Under the pieces are notes generated by a model. The model had not been told where the DNA came from and did no database searches. It was given only the letters and a program-made list of their open reading frames with translations. A program made the position numbers and the translations under genes. 31,141 nt of DNA, taken from the NCBI RefSeq assembly GCF_000485595.1, contig NW_014578035.1:3654-34794 (forward strand). Direction: 5' to 3'. Positions 21,168-29,958 of this stretch are shown in pieces (within the stretch, counting starts at the first letter, position 1; each line of letters starts with the position of its first letter). The DNA is from Priapulus caudatus (Eukaryota > Priapulida > Priapulimorpha > Priapulimorphida > Priapulidae).

Positions 21168-21387
21168 TATCCTTGGGCCAAAACTATCATTGGTAAAGTA
21201 TAATGTAAAGTATGCATGGGATAACATTTCGGATGTTTGTTGGGAAGAACACCGGAGTGGAAGCTCTTACAATACAGGAAGTACGCATGTGAACTCTACA
21301 CGTGAGTAGAACGTGATTGGTAAAATTCCATTTCAATATTATACGGTTAACCCGACACCTTGGTGACAGCCCAAGCACGTGCAGACC

Positions 21388-21465
21388 TAGCTCTAGTACT
21401 ATAGCCCGCTTACATTAACCGCCAGCGGCAGTTAATGTAAGCGGGCTATAGTTACTATAGAGCTA
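21388..21465. mobile_element. 78-bp palindromic element with 9-bp target duplication
   Basis: Nearly the whole element is a palindrome: TAGCTCTAGTACTATAGCCC... faces ...GGGCTATAGTTACTATAGAGCTA around a CGCCAGCGGC centre. GTGCAGACC lies on both sides (21379-21387 and 21466-21474) and is a perfect 9-bp direct repeat. It is a miniature element with almost no sequence besides its inverted arms. The 9-bp duplication would fit a Mutator-like mover. Confidence 0.8.
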
Positions 21466-21503
21466 GTGCAGACCGAACGGTCTTGCACATGCAGGAAATA
21501 AGA

Positions 21504-21731
21504 TGACGTCACCTAGCAGTTGTATAAATACGACACACCTCGGAAGAGGAAAGGATTGGTCGTTGGTTATCGTTCTCTCTCTGTGCACGCACGCATATCG
21601 ACGAGGTTGAAAGACATGACAGACGGACTCAAAGACTGACAGATGCACAGACGGACGGACGGGAAGAAGTATATATTGTGGTAACACCCATATCTGGACT
21701 CTTGCTCACTCGCGGCGTGAGCAACAATAAA
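21504..21731 (+). promoter_or_regulatory. CRE, TATA box and AATAAA in LTR-like spacing
   Basis: TGACGTCA (21504-21511, a perfect CRE palindrome), TATAAATA (21523-21530) and AATAAA (21726-21731) occur in that order within 230 bp. This resembles the U3/R arrangement of an LTR or a short Pol II unit. No matching second LTR, primer-binding site or clear TG...CA ends were found. The nearby palindromic insertion may have disrupted the 5' edge. Confidence 0.35.
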
Positions 21732-21985
21732 TTACTATGCGTAGAAAACTCATTCATGGACTTACGAATTTATTTGTGTTTGATCACTGATACTACCTGA
21801 CATCTCCTTCAAGCTTCACCGCAAACACGAAACAAGCAGAACAGTTAATAACACAACGCAAGAAGAATAACAATATCTAAACTATACGATCACGGGCATC
21901 TCCCGACGTATCACACCGACCTGGGAAAAGTAATAGACGAAATTACAAATACCGTCAAAATATTACGATTTGCAATGGTACAAAA

Positions 21986-22083
21986 AATGCATAGTGTAAT
22001 CATGTGATAGTGATTGGTGATCGTATTTTTAAAATACGATCACCAACATGACCAATCACTATCACATGATTACACTATGCATT
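21986..22083. repeat. Near-perfect 98-bp palindrome
   Basis: The outer arms AATGCATAGTGTAATCATGT...TGATTGGT and their complement match without mismatch. The inner GATCGTATTTT and AAAATACGATC also pair. The right arm has an extra CACCAACATG-type segment of about 9 bp. No clean flanking duplication was seen. Confidence 0.8.
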
Positions 22084-22296
22084 CACACAGATATTTGTGT
22101 CTCTCCCTCGTCCACGCATATCGACCGAGGAAGCGTCGTAGAGTCACGCGACACAACCGTCGGCTTGCCGATCGTAGACGCCATCACAGTTGCACGCTCT
22201 CACTCTCCTGTCGCACGCTCGCGCGCACCAGTCGCACGCTCGCGGCGACACGACATCGTGGCTCACCTTAACCCCTGACCAGACCACCTAACATAC
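22084..22296. other. GC-rich sequence with short repeats, within TONSL intron
   Basis: Repeated GTCGCACGCTCGCG-type phrases occur at 22208-22250. Minus-strand sequence at 22291-22296 is the GTATGT donor of the TONSL LRR exon. The next exons of TONSL (the remaining leucine-rich repeats) were not found to the left. Confidence 0.5.
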
Positions 22297-22872
22297 CCGT
22301 GCAGCAGCCTCACGCTGCTCATGCCAAGCCCATTCAAGGCCGCGTCGATGCAACGGAGGCTCTCCAACGCAGCGAGCGCGCCGGCGAGCGCCGCATCCTG
22401 GAAGACCGCCGCCGTCAGGTCGCACCCGCGCAGCCCGAGCGAGGCGAGCCGCGGCGCGTGAGCTAGCACGGCAGCGAGCGGCCGCGCGCACGCGTAACCG
22501 AGCGGGTTGGCGCTGAGCTCGAGGCTGCGCAGCGCGGACAGACGTGGCGGCCCCGCGCTGCCGCCCTTGACCAGCATGTGCAGACCATAGTGCGTGACTT
22601 TGTTGACGGAGAGGTTGAGCTTTAAGAGGGCGACGAGGGAGGGGAGGGCAGGACCGAGTTCCTTGCATCCCTCATCGCCGAGAAAGTTACCGGACAGATC
22701 GAGGACGGTGAGGGTGCACTGCCCCGGTAGCGAGCGCAGCAGGGGCCGCGCCCGATGGAGGTGCAGATCGAAGTGGCTCAGGCGCAGGCAGTGCATGGAG
22801 TCAGCCATGCGTAACTCGCCTGTTATGTTTTCGTCCCGCGGGGTCATTGCCGCCTCACACGCAAACGCATAC
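22297..22872 (-). CDS. TONSL: TONSL, C-terminal leucine-rich repeat exon
   Basis: The exon follows acceptor CATTGTTGCAG and ends at GCACGG/GTATGT (576 nt, entering in phase 2). It begins YAFACEAAMTPRDENITG and continues through five repeats of the ribonuclease-inhibitor type: LTVLDLSGNFLGDEG, LLKLNLSVNKVTHYG, LRSLELSANPLGYAC, LASLGLRGCDLTAA and LESLRCIDAALNGLG. Order and motifs match the TONSL LRR domain, including the S-A/M-NPLG-x-x-C repeat and an F-x-D-A-x-x-L segment. In the MMS22L-TONSL complex this domain supports RAD51 loading at stalled forks. About half of the usual LRR domain is here; the rest is missing from view. The sequence is GC-rich compared with its surroundings. Confidence 0.93.
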
Positions 22873-23345
22873 CTGCAACAATGCAACGTGGCGTCACTAC
22901 ATGATATAACATGACGCATGACATGACATGCAAAACATTTCGCAATACACGGGCCCTGATGAAACATGCCCGTGCATGATAACATTGCATGACATACACG
23001 AGGCATGGAGCATGGTGCATAAACAAATTACAACATACACAGGTCATGATACAGGCGTGAACCCAGTGTGATACGGGGCAAAAATACAGCATGCACCAAT
23101 TACATGATAGATAGGCTAATGCTAATTCAAAGGTCACTTTCGAGCTTTCAGATCAGAATGCCATCAATATTGAACTACCAACAAGTTGACTGACGTCTAT
23201 GAACATAAGCTTCAACTGTCGTGATGGAACACATGCATACATGCCTAGGGATCTCTGTGCTCTAGAAAGACACCTAGGGGTCTAGATTCTGTGCTTGAGA
23301 AAGACACCACAGATCACGCAAGCAATGCTGAAATAACAGACGTGC
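22873..23345 (-). other. TONSL intron, probable GC-AG type
   Basis: On the minus strand the upstream exon ends ACAGAAAG and the intron begins GCACGT; it ends TTGTTGCAG. Joining here restores TERYAFAC, which matches the human TDRYRRAC segment. GT donors nearby give stops, or a gap with a worse match. The interior contains many CATGACA/ACATG phrases. Confidence 0.75.
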
Positions 23346-23544
23346 CTTTCTGTTAGAGTAGGCATCTCCCATGTTTTTACACTAGCTACGAACTCCTCAT
23401 TGTTTGTCACCAGATCGGTGACTTTGTAATTGGGTACGATCACAGCGCCATCTTTAGTGTGGAGCGTCAGCTGAGGCCATTGACCATTAGCAACGTAATA
23501 GCGCCGAGATGATTCGCCCGCTAACCAACTAATCCTCCTCTCAT
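23346..23544 (-). CDS. TONSL: TONSL, ubiquitin-like region exon
   Basis: A 199-nt exon after acceptor TGTTGACAG. It reads (D)ERRISWLAGESSRRYYVANG, then QWPQLTLHTKDGAVIV and NEEFVASVKTWEMPTLTER. Human TONSL has the same order: WLAEQAAQRYY, P-x-LTL-x-x-x-GA, and D/[20 protein letters not shown]. This is the second half of the ubiquitin-like fold that precedes the LRR domain. Phases are 1 at entry and 2 at exit, and agree with both neighbours only if the flanking introns use GC donors. The open frame continues into the intron on the 3' side as non-homologous sequence. Confidence 0.93.
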
Positions 23545-24115
23545 CTGTCAACACAGCAAGGCTCATATGTCAGAAGTTTAGATTTTTACGTTTGGCCTAT
23601 AGTAGAAGTCAAGATGAGTTTGTAATCATGGTCGCAGATTGTCAAGAGCCAATTAACAATTAACACTCTTGCTCAACACTACTTAATGGGCCCTTGATAT
23701 TGTTTAAAATAAAGATTACCTTACAGTCAATACCATTGCTTTCGAGAAACTATATGCGCAGTACTTATGAGATGCAAGTAGATAGAAGCTATATAGATTC
23801 GAATTTTTAAATTAACTCTATTGCTTCACATAAACATAACACACAAATTCGTTAGCTCATTCCTGTATGGAAATTTGTTCACGGGATACGATTTAAAAAA
23901 ACTTGTACAAATTCAGCTCAATTACTGTCAAATAATTACCACAAAAAGACAAAAACACTTATGCCGGAATATTCAGGGTTATGCAGCACCACAACACAAT
24001 GAACCACTTAACAAGGAATGCTTAATCAATGCTCAAAAAGGAAGGACATCATGGTTAAGCAGCGTTACTACGTCAGAGATGGAGCCGCATAACCGAGGGA
24101 TGCTTCCATACTTGC
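23545..24115 (-). other. TONSL intron, probable GC-AG type
   Basis: The donor on the minus strand is GAAGCAG/GCAAGT, which is the textbook GC-donor context. The acceptor is TTGCTGTGTTGACAG. An alternative GT-AG reading (GGCAA/GTATGG with acceptor CATATGAG) is in phase but inserts about seven residues relative to human and has a poor pyrimidine tract. Confidence 0.7.
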
Positions 24116-24533
24116 CTGCTTCGTGTCGCGGCAGCAGAATAAGGAAAACCTTTCCCTCGACGTTTACTCTCACACGCATTGCTGGCCCGATCGCCACTCT
24201 CTCACTATTCCCTGCTGCGCCATCGTCCTCTCTCACTCTCCTGTCCCCCTCGCGCACTGCTGTCTGGGTTCCCAGCCCATAGAGGGCACTGAACTTCAGC
24301 TGTAGACTGCGCCTCGGCTTTCCAGTGCGACGAACCCTCCTTGTGGCAGCACCGCTTCCATTGCTGTCACTAGGCCTACCACTGTCAAACAACTCTATAT
24401 CTTCCTTCTCACTCTTCTCCTCGTGCTCCACCGTGTTCTGCGGCTGCACCGGTCTTCGCCTCCGTAAGAGGGCGCCACCGCTGCCCATCATCTCAACGTT
24501 CTCTCCCACGTCCTCGCGTTCCACTGCCACCGC
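24116..24533 (-). CDS. TONSL: TONSL, linker exon and start of ubiquitin-like region
   Basis: The 418-nt exon follows acceptor TTTGTGTGTTTTAG in phase 0. It contains acidic and low-complexity stretches (KSEKEDIELFDSG), basic patches (RRRRPVQPQ, RRVRRTGKPRRS) and ends with MRVRVNVEGKVFLILLPR. That last segment aligns with human IRVRVRVQD-x-LFLIPVPH, the first strand of the ubiquitin-like region. The preceding part is the poorly conserved linker between the ankyrin repeats and the ubiquitin-like region. It joins the next exon in phase 1. Confidence 0.9.
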
Positions 24534-24599
24534 CTAAAACACACAAACACAAGCACGTCGGTCACAAAGAATCGTCAAAATAACACGGGGAAAGTTTAT

Positions 24600-25056
24600 T
24601 CATTCGACTAATACTGCAACATGGTTTCAGCATTTTACCGTTGTACGCTCTCCTTCTTTATATGCTCTTGATTGTATCACTCAGAAAGCTTCTATTTTTT
24701 ATTTTATTTATTTTTTTATTTAACTGCTTAACACTTACCTTAATCACTTTACTTGTACATAATATGCTGAAGTTTTTTGTATATATTTTTTCTTCATGCT
24801 GTATAGCAATCTATTGTACTGTATCACTGAATCACTCCGAAATTTTGGGGATCGTGGGTATATTTGCTATAGTTTATAGTATGCACAATGTTATGTTGGA
24901 CCACAATGGAAATAAGTGTGATATAAGCTAGCTAGCCACCCTTTTTGTGTTTTCATCCTCGATAATTTTCTAGCTGCATTTTGTTTATTAATGCTGTTAT
25001 CGATGTAATGTATGCTTGCTTTGTTAATTATCGAAATAAATAAATCAATCAATCAG
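24600..25056 (+). mobile_element. Possible non-LTR retrotransposon 3' tail
   Basis: AT-rich sequence contains GGACCACAATGGAAATAAG (24899-24917), a phrase typical of CR1/L2-type 3' regions, and ends in the simple tail GAAATAAATAAATCAATCAATCA (25034-25056). The hydrophobic 96-codon frame at 24641 has no recognisable match and ends within this sequence. No reverse transcriptase is seen, as expected of a 5'-truncated copy. Family assignment is tentative. Confidence 0.4.
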
Positions 25057-25276
25057 ACGTCGTCCGTTGCCGAACAAACCGTCATGTCAATCACACATGT
25101 TTTGACGAGCACGGCGAAGCGAGAGATTGCACATCGACGCAACACTCGGCGAGATAACCTTTGACCCGGCATACAGCTACGTACATACTGGCATACCGGC
25201 ATACAGCTGGTATGCACCCCACGCACGTACGACCACCGCAATCAGAAGCTGGGGCCAGATTTATCATTGCTTCTCA

Positions 25277-25455
25277 CTGTAGGGGCGTAAATCCGTACCG
25301 AGGACTGGGGGGGATGATGACGTGAAGGGGGGGTGTGGGGGGCTCTCCCCCAGAAATTTTTTGAAATTAGACCCCCTCAGATGCGTTTACTGCGCGAGCA
25401 GGGAGGGGGTCCGGACCCTCTGGATCCCTCCCCCCCCCTGTACACGCCCCTGCAG
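25277..25455. mobile_element. Short element with CTGYAGGGGCGT ends
   Basis: The left end CTGTAGGGGCGTAAATCC and the right end TACACGCCCCTGCAG are inverted copies. The interior is G-rich or C-rich (GGGGGGTGTGGGG, CCCTCCCCCCCCC). The target duplication is unclear. Confidence 0.5.
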
Positions 25456-25539
25456 TAATTGAAATGATTTAGGTCTGCCCATGTCTCCAAATTATCATAA
25501 TTAGCTGAACTTTCCAGTGGAGCACGGAGGAAGGAGTTT

Positions 25540-25650
25540 TTTTTTTGAATCTCAGGGGGGGATATTTGTACAGGCCATCCCCCCCTCCTCCAAGAGCGGG
25601 GGGGATGCATCCCCCTATCCCCCCGGGATTTACGCTTCTCAGCACGGCAG
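25540..25650. mobile_element. Second GGGGCGTAAATCC-family end
   Basis: Runs of G and C (CAGGGGGGGATA, CATCCCCCCCTCC, CCCCCCGGGATTTACGCTTC) end in GGGATTTACGC, the inverted counterpart of GCGTAAATCC at 25285. Either the whole 25277-25650 region is one element with an internal copy, or two related elements are adjacent. Confidence 0.45.
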
Positions 25651-26042
25651 GCTGGCATAAGCGGGGACTAGGCATGCCGTGCCGCTTAAGTGCGATTCAT
25701 CAAGCCAATTAGTCTACGTCAACGTAGCCCGCGCATACATAGCGATTTAAGTTGCGATTCATCAACGCGCTACGCTGACGTCCACTGTGTATAACTCTAC
25801 GACAGCCAGAGAGCTGTCGTATAGCTGCACTGCGGCGCGTATAAACAGAGTGTTTTCGCACAGTCAGTGCCTATAATGTTGTAACAAAAGGTGTTTGTTT
25901 ACACCTACACTAGTTTAAGGCTGGTGGTTGGAACCAAAGACTTTCTGTTGACATCCTGCTTAGACAAGCATCCACGTAAGTTGGGGCGAGTCAATCGCAC
26001 ACACACACGCCCACACCAGACATAAAAAAATCAGTGGACGAG

Positions 26043-26221
26043 ATGGCAGCGTTTACAGCAGCGGCAGCAATACTAAAGTACAGAGACGAGCAATTTGCAG
26101 AGAGCGTGCAGGATCCATTCCATTTGACAGACCACACGCTATTCAATCGCTACAGATTTCCTCGGCATGCATTGATGGATTTGGCAAATGAACTTTGCCC
26201 GTTAATAGAGCTACCAACAAG
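26043..26221 (+). pseudogene. HARBI1-like transposase, N-terminal fragment
   Basis: From ATG at 26043 the frame gives MAAFTAAAAILKYRDEQF, then DPFHLTDHTLFNRYRFPRHA and LMDLANELCPLIELPTR. The F-x-RYRF-x-x-x-A-x-x-x-L core and the LPTR end are typical of the N-terminus of PIF/Harbinger (HARBI1) transposases. A donor-like ACAAG/GTTTGT follows. The open frame beyond it (to 26414) is AT-rich and not homologous. It lies antisense inside a TONSL intron. Confidence 0.85.
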
Positions 26222-27012
26222 GTTTGTTTCAATTACTAATATGTTTAGGATAAATATAATATTATCATGCAATACTAAATTGGTGATCCTGCATAACTAT
26301 AATGAGTATAATTATACAGTGAGCTCTCTAATGATTGCATTGAAACACTTGAAAGGCAGATTTATAATGAACATTAAATTTAAACTAGTGTGCATTCAGT
26401 TTAAATGCTGTTAGCGATATTAGCAATGTTTATTGTTTTAAATACTGTGTTTGTTGATCACAGTAATTTATGCATATTGCATATTATGATGGCTAACCAC
26501 ATATATATACATAATATTTGATGAAAAACGACACGGTCTTGAACTTATTCTGCACAACAAGACAAATTCTCACACTGTATAGCAATTCTCGCGAGACGCG
26601 AGAGTCGTGTGGTCAGTGCAATACATAGATATCATATAACAACATTGATTGTTATATATTATGATATCTATGGTGCAAAAGTATTTAAAACAAGAGAACA
26701 AATGCCATACGGCATTTGTAAATGTTTTGACACTTTTGTTTTGCTTCACGATCGGTAGATAATTAATGTTTTTGACGTGTTTTTCAAGAAAAACACATGA
26801 TATTACTCATTAATATAAAATGTAATATCACTATAATTGTAATTCGTAGTGTAAATGTGTTATTTTCATCTTAATATTAAAGTTAAGGAAGGGTCTAGGA
26901 TCTCTTAAGTTAAGAGAAAAGTTACGAGAATTTTTAATTCTCTTAACTTTACGAAGTTTCTGTCAACGCTCTAAGAGAAAAAGTTAATGTTAAGGTTAAT
27001 GTTAAGACTAAT
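26222..27012. other. AT-rich insert in place of the transposase core
   Basis: About 790 bp with no transposase homology. It contains hairpin-forming sequence at 26617-26676 (CATAGATATCATATAACAAC facing GTTATATATTATGATATCTATG) and short palindromes AATGCCATACGGCATT (26701-26716) and ACTAAATTGG nearby. AGTTAAG/CTTAACT repeats occur at 26880-27000. It may be an intron plus a deletion, or replacement sequence. Confidence 0.6.
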
Positions 27013-27015
27013 TTG

Positions 27016-27345
27016 TTTCTGACAACGGGCGCCTGGCTATTGGTTCCACTAACGAACGTCCAAACAGCAGCCGAGGAGCGGTATAACAGGGCTCATTCGC
27101 GCACACGATCAATTGTTGAGAGATGCTTCGGATTAATGAAATCAAGATTCCGCATTCTAAACAAATCCGGTGGCATTATGCTGTATACTCCTGAGAGGAC
27201 AATCAAAATATTTACTGCAGTAGCAATAATGCACAACCTTGCTATCGCATACAGGTTGCCAGAGGTGGCAGAAGTAGAAGTACGCGTATGCCGAAAGTTG
27301 CTACCACGCCCGCTAGATCGCCAGCGCCATATTGTCTATATTTGA
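27016..27345 (+). pseudogene. HARBI1-like transposase, C-terminal fragment
   Basis: The frame reads GAWLLVPLTNVQTAAEERYN, RAHSRTRSIVERCFGLMKSR, then FRILNKSGGIMLYTPERTIK and IFTAVAIMHNLAIAYRLPEV, ending at TGA (27343-27345). This is the end of the DDE_Tnp_4 domain. In this family the last catalytic acidic residue is usually placed in the VER-x-FG-x-x-K motif, which is kept. The region with the first two Asp residues is absent. A small slip near GACAACGGGCG may separate the fragment from a GDNG-like codon run in another frame. AATAAA occurs at 27402. Inactive. Confidence 0.9.
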
Positions 27346-27987
27346 CCAGCCAGTGTTGCAATCGAGTCAAGGTAGCAACTTTCGGCTGATATAACTTTTG
27401 AAATAAACTACGATAGGAAATAAAACTTCGTATTCAAAATGGAAACCGTCTTGCCTGATTATGCAAATATTTTAGGAATTTTTAACGTTACAGTTTTAGA
27501 GTTAGAATGTGTTAAAAACCCGACCGAGTATAACTTTGCGAGGTATGCAGGCCCTAGCTGCGAGTATGGCAACAAACGGTGTCACATATACTGCAGCAAG
27601 GAAGGAATGCGGCTGCTACTAGCGGGGTTATGTGCAACTCATTAAGATATGCCTTCGCACGAGCTAGGACGGCTTCATGAATTAACCTCAGGAACGTTAC
27701 GTACGTATTTCGTAGGATGCCTGCCTATGGACGGTAATTTACATTCCAATGATGAATCTAGGCCCAGCTGCAGCTCCAGCTCCAATCTCCCAGCGAGCCA
27801 CACCGCATCGCCGAGCGTTAGTAGCTGCTTTTTGTTTCAAGTCAGGCGGGCAATACGTTCGGATTAATGGCAACAGAATGGAAAATCGTACGTTTTAGTC
27901 TGTATCTCCGGATCGCGGGTGTAGATGAGGAAACAATTTCGCACGATGCTAAGCGAATGTACTAGTATTGATATCCTCATCATGATA
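27346..27987. other. Non-coding flank of the HARBI1 relic
   Basis: CCGAAAGTTGCTACC (27291-27305) and its complement GGTAGCAACTTTCGG (27370-27384) form a 15-bp inverted repeat around the stop codon. A 68-codon open frame at 27439-27645 has no recognisable family. A minisatellite-like AGCTGCAGCTCCAGCTCC phrase occurs at 27767. No further exon is supported. Confidence 0.5.

Positions 27988-28020
<33 letters not shown>
27988..28020. repeat. (GTC)11 repeat next to a TONSL donor
   Basis: A perfect trinucleotide run, 30 bp into the intron on the minus-strand sense (GAC)n. It would encode poly-Asp if the intron were retained. Confidence 0.9.
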
Positions 28021-28021
<1 letters not shown>

Positions 28022-28050
28022 TCATCACTATCGATATAAATCGTGCCTAC

Positions 28051-28757
28051 CTGAGACTCGGCTTTCGTTGGACTCCTCCCCTCCTCCCCGGCCTCCTCCC
28101 CGGCCTCCTCCCCTGCGTCGAACCTCATCCTCTCAAGCACGATGCGCGTCAACGACCTCACTGCATCCTCCCTGCTCGCCGGTGGCGCCCCCTGCAGCTT
28201 GTGTTTCTTTGGCGGCAGCAGCAGCGGCTTGCGACAGTGCCGTCGCTTGCCGACGCCCTTCTGGCCCTGGATGGCACGCGGCTTCAACGCATCTGCGAGT
28301 TTCATGTTGAGCAGAGAGCTATCTTTTGGCCTGGTGGCCGTGTCGACTTCCGCCGCGTCGCTGTCGGTGGCGCCATCTGGCAGCGTCTCGGCGGCGTTGT
28401 CGGTGGAGATGGTGTTGTTCTTCTCTCGCGCCTTCTCCTCCTCTTCAACGAAAAATAGGGGTTCTCTAAACAACCTCCTTTTCCGTTTCGGCTTCGGAGC
28501 CTGTCCCTCCGCAGCCGCCGCCGCCTCCTCCTTTTTCCCCTCCTCCTTCGTGAGTCCCTCCCCCAGATGGAGTGGTTTCTTTTGCGACCTATTCCTCCTT
28601 TTCGGCTTCGGCATCGCACCTTCTTCCTCGGCCGCTTCTCCCGAGGAGAGATCCTTCTGACTCTTTCTCTTGCTCTTCTTCCCGGCAGATGCTTCCTCCT
28701 CCTTTCCAGAAGTCTCGCTCGATAACAAGCCCTCCTCCTGCTGCTCCTTCTGCTTAA
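28051..28757 (-). CDS. TONSL: TONSL, long charged linker exon
   Basis: The 707-nt exon follows acceptor TTTCTTTACCTCTACAG (entry phase 1) and ends AGTCTCAG/GTAGGC in phase 0. It is rich in Lys, Arg, Glu and Ala, with repeated basic motifs of the form PKPKRRNRSQKKPL, PKPKRKRRLFREPL and KKSKRKSQKDL, and a triple EEAGEEAGEEG. The repeats of PKPKRxxR suggest an internally duplicated segment with nuclear-localisation potential. There is no conserved domain. Assignment to TONSL rests on strand, phase agreement with both neighbours and position between the ankyrin and ubiquitin-like parts; a separate gene is possible. Confidence 0.7.
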
Positions 28758-29595
28758 CTGTAGAGGTAAAGAAAAGCCACGGGGTTAACGGCAACTGACA
28801 TATTTTTAGGGACAAGCGCCGCGCGTGACGTCACCACGATGTGACATCAACTTGTCACAGCAACGACAAAAACGTGGCCTTCACGGTAAAACCATCACAT
28901 AGAGGGACTACGTGCCCTGCATGGTGACACTATCACAGAGGGACGTGCCCTGCATGGTGACACCATCACATAGAGGGACGTGCCCTGCATGGTGACACCA
29001 TCACATAGAGGGACGTGCCCAGCATGGTGACACCATCACATAGAGTGACGTGCCCTGCATGGTGACACTATCACATAGAGGGACGTGCCCTGTATGGTGA
29101 CACGATCCAAGAGGGACGTGCCCTGCATGGTGACACGATCCAAGAATGACACCCCCAGTATAGTGACACCGTCCCATGGTGACACCCCGGAGTAACATCC
29201 GCAGTATAGTGACACCACAGGACAGACCATGCAGCGCGGGTGGTAGGCTGTAAAGTGAGCGCAGAAAAACGAGCCTGTTTTATTATTATTACAAAATTAG
29301 GTAGCAAAACAAGATTCATGTTTTTAGCACCGAGCATTGAATTTGTGTCAATTTAGCTGTCCATCCAGTTTTAACTGCAACGATATGAACATGAAATGGA
29401 AGAAAAATGGAGAAAAATCTAAATCTACTATCACGAGGGCAACACATATCAAATTCACACTTCAACAGACTTCGTTGAGCCTGCCGAGGGTTCTAAGAAT
29501 GAACCAAATATCACAATTAAGTTTTCAAAGTACTCTCCTCTTTGATACACACATCTCGCTGCGCACGCGACGCCCCGTGGCGCCATCTAACTTAC
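28758..29595 (-). other. TONSL intron with 35-bp minisatellite
   Basis: A phase-1 intron with donor GACC/GTAAGT and acceptor TTACCTCTACAG. About 40% of it is the tandem array annotated separately; the rest is unremarkable. Confidence 0.65.
28889..29218. repeat. 35-bp minisatellite
   Basis: About nine units of consensus CACATAGAGGGACGTGCCCT + GCATGGTGACACCAT. Middle units are nearly identical (28920-29090). Right-hand units are shortened and diverge to a GACACCGTCCCATGGTGACACC type. There is no spacer variation, so it is a satellite, not a CRISPR array. Confidence 0.92.
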
Positions 29596-29779
29596 GGTCA
29601 GCCTCCGAGTCCCTTCTCCTGATCACCGAGGGCGACGGAAGAAAAAGAAACTTCTCGCATAAAATAACCTTCGGTGGGATCTTGGTGTTGGTCGTCATGG
29701 CAACCTCGGTTTTCCCGGTCAGCTTCTTCTTCGCACGCTTGACGATCTGGAGGCACTGCAGCGTGACTTTCTGGTCAGC
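29596..29779 (-). CDS. TONSL: TONSL, probable linker exon
   Basis: The 184-nt exon lies between acceptor CGCCACGCTAG and donor GCTGACC/GTAAGT. It reads ADQKVTLQCLQIVKRAKKKL, then TGKTEVAMTTNTKIPPK and VILCEKFLFLPSPSVIRRRD. It enters in phase 0 and leaves in phase 1, compatible with neighbours on both sides. The sequence is not repetitive but I could not align it with human TONSL, whose linker is poorly conserved. Confidence 0.6.
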
Positions 29780-29958
29780 CTAGCGTGGCGAGGAAAAATC
29801 GAATGCTGATCAAGGGCAGTAACAGCAGGTAACATGGAGGATGATGCTCGCACTGATAAAGGTGGGGGGCAGGTGTAAGAACGAGGCACTGCGGGTACGT
29901 GGGTTGAGCCTAGACCGCACGCTCTCTCCCCCACGTGCTGCCATCTATGGGCACTCAC
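29780..29958 (-). other. Short TONSL intron
   Basis: A 179-bp phase-0 intron, donor GTGATG/GTGAGT and acceptor TTCCTCGCCACGCTAG. No repeats. Confidence 0.6.

Larger units (their letters stand above)
24534..28050 (-). other. Large TONSL intron filled with transposon relics
   Basis: A 3.5-kb phase-0 intron (donor CAG/GTAGGC at 28050, acceptor TTTTAG at 24534). From left to right it holds a retrotransposon-like tail, GGGGCGTAAATCC inverted repeats, a HARBI1 relic in antisense orientation, hairpins and a GTC repeat beside the donor. Confidence 0.75.

Noticed and set aside
24641-24931. 96-codon hydrophobic frame resembling a membrane protein
   Set aside because: AT-rich sequence inside a retrotransposon-like tail; hydrophobicity follows from T-rich codons.
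27439-27645. 68-codon frame downstream of the HARBI1 relic as the second (Myb-like) Harbinger gene
   Set aside because: No Myb/SANT tryptophan pattern or other resemblance; too short to support.
28889-29218. Possible CRISPR array
   Set aside because: Units are contiguous tandem copies without unique spacers, in a eukaryotic intron.
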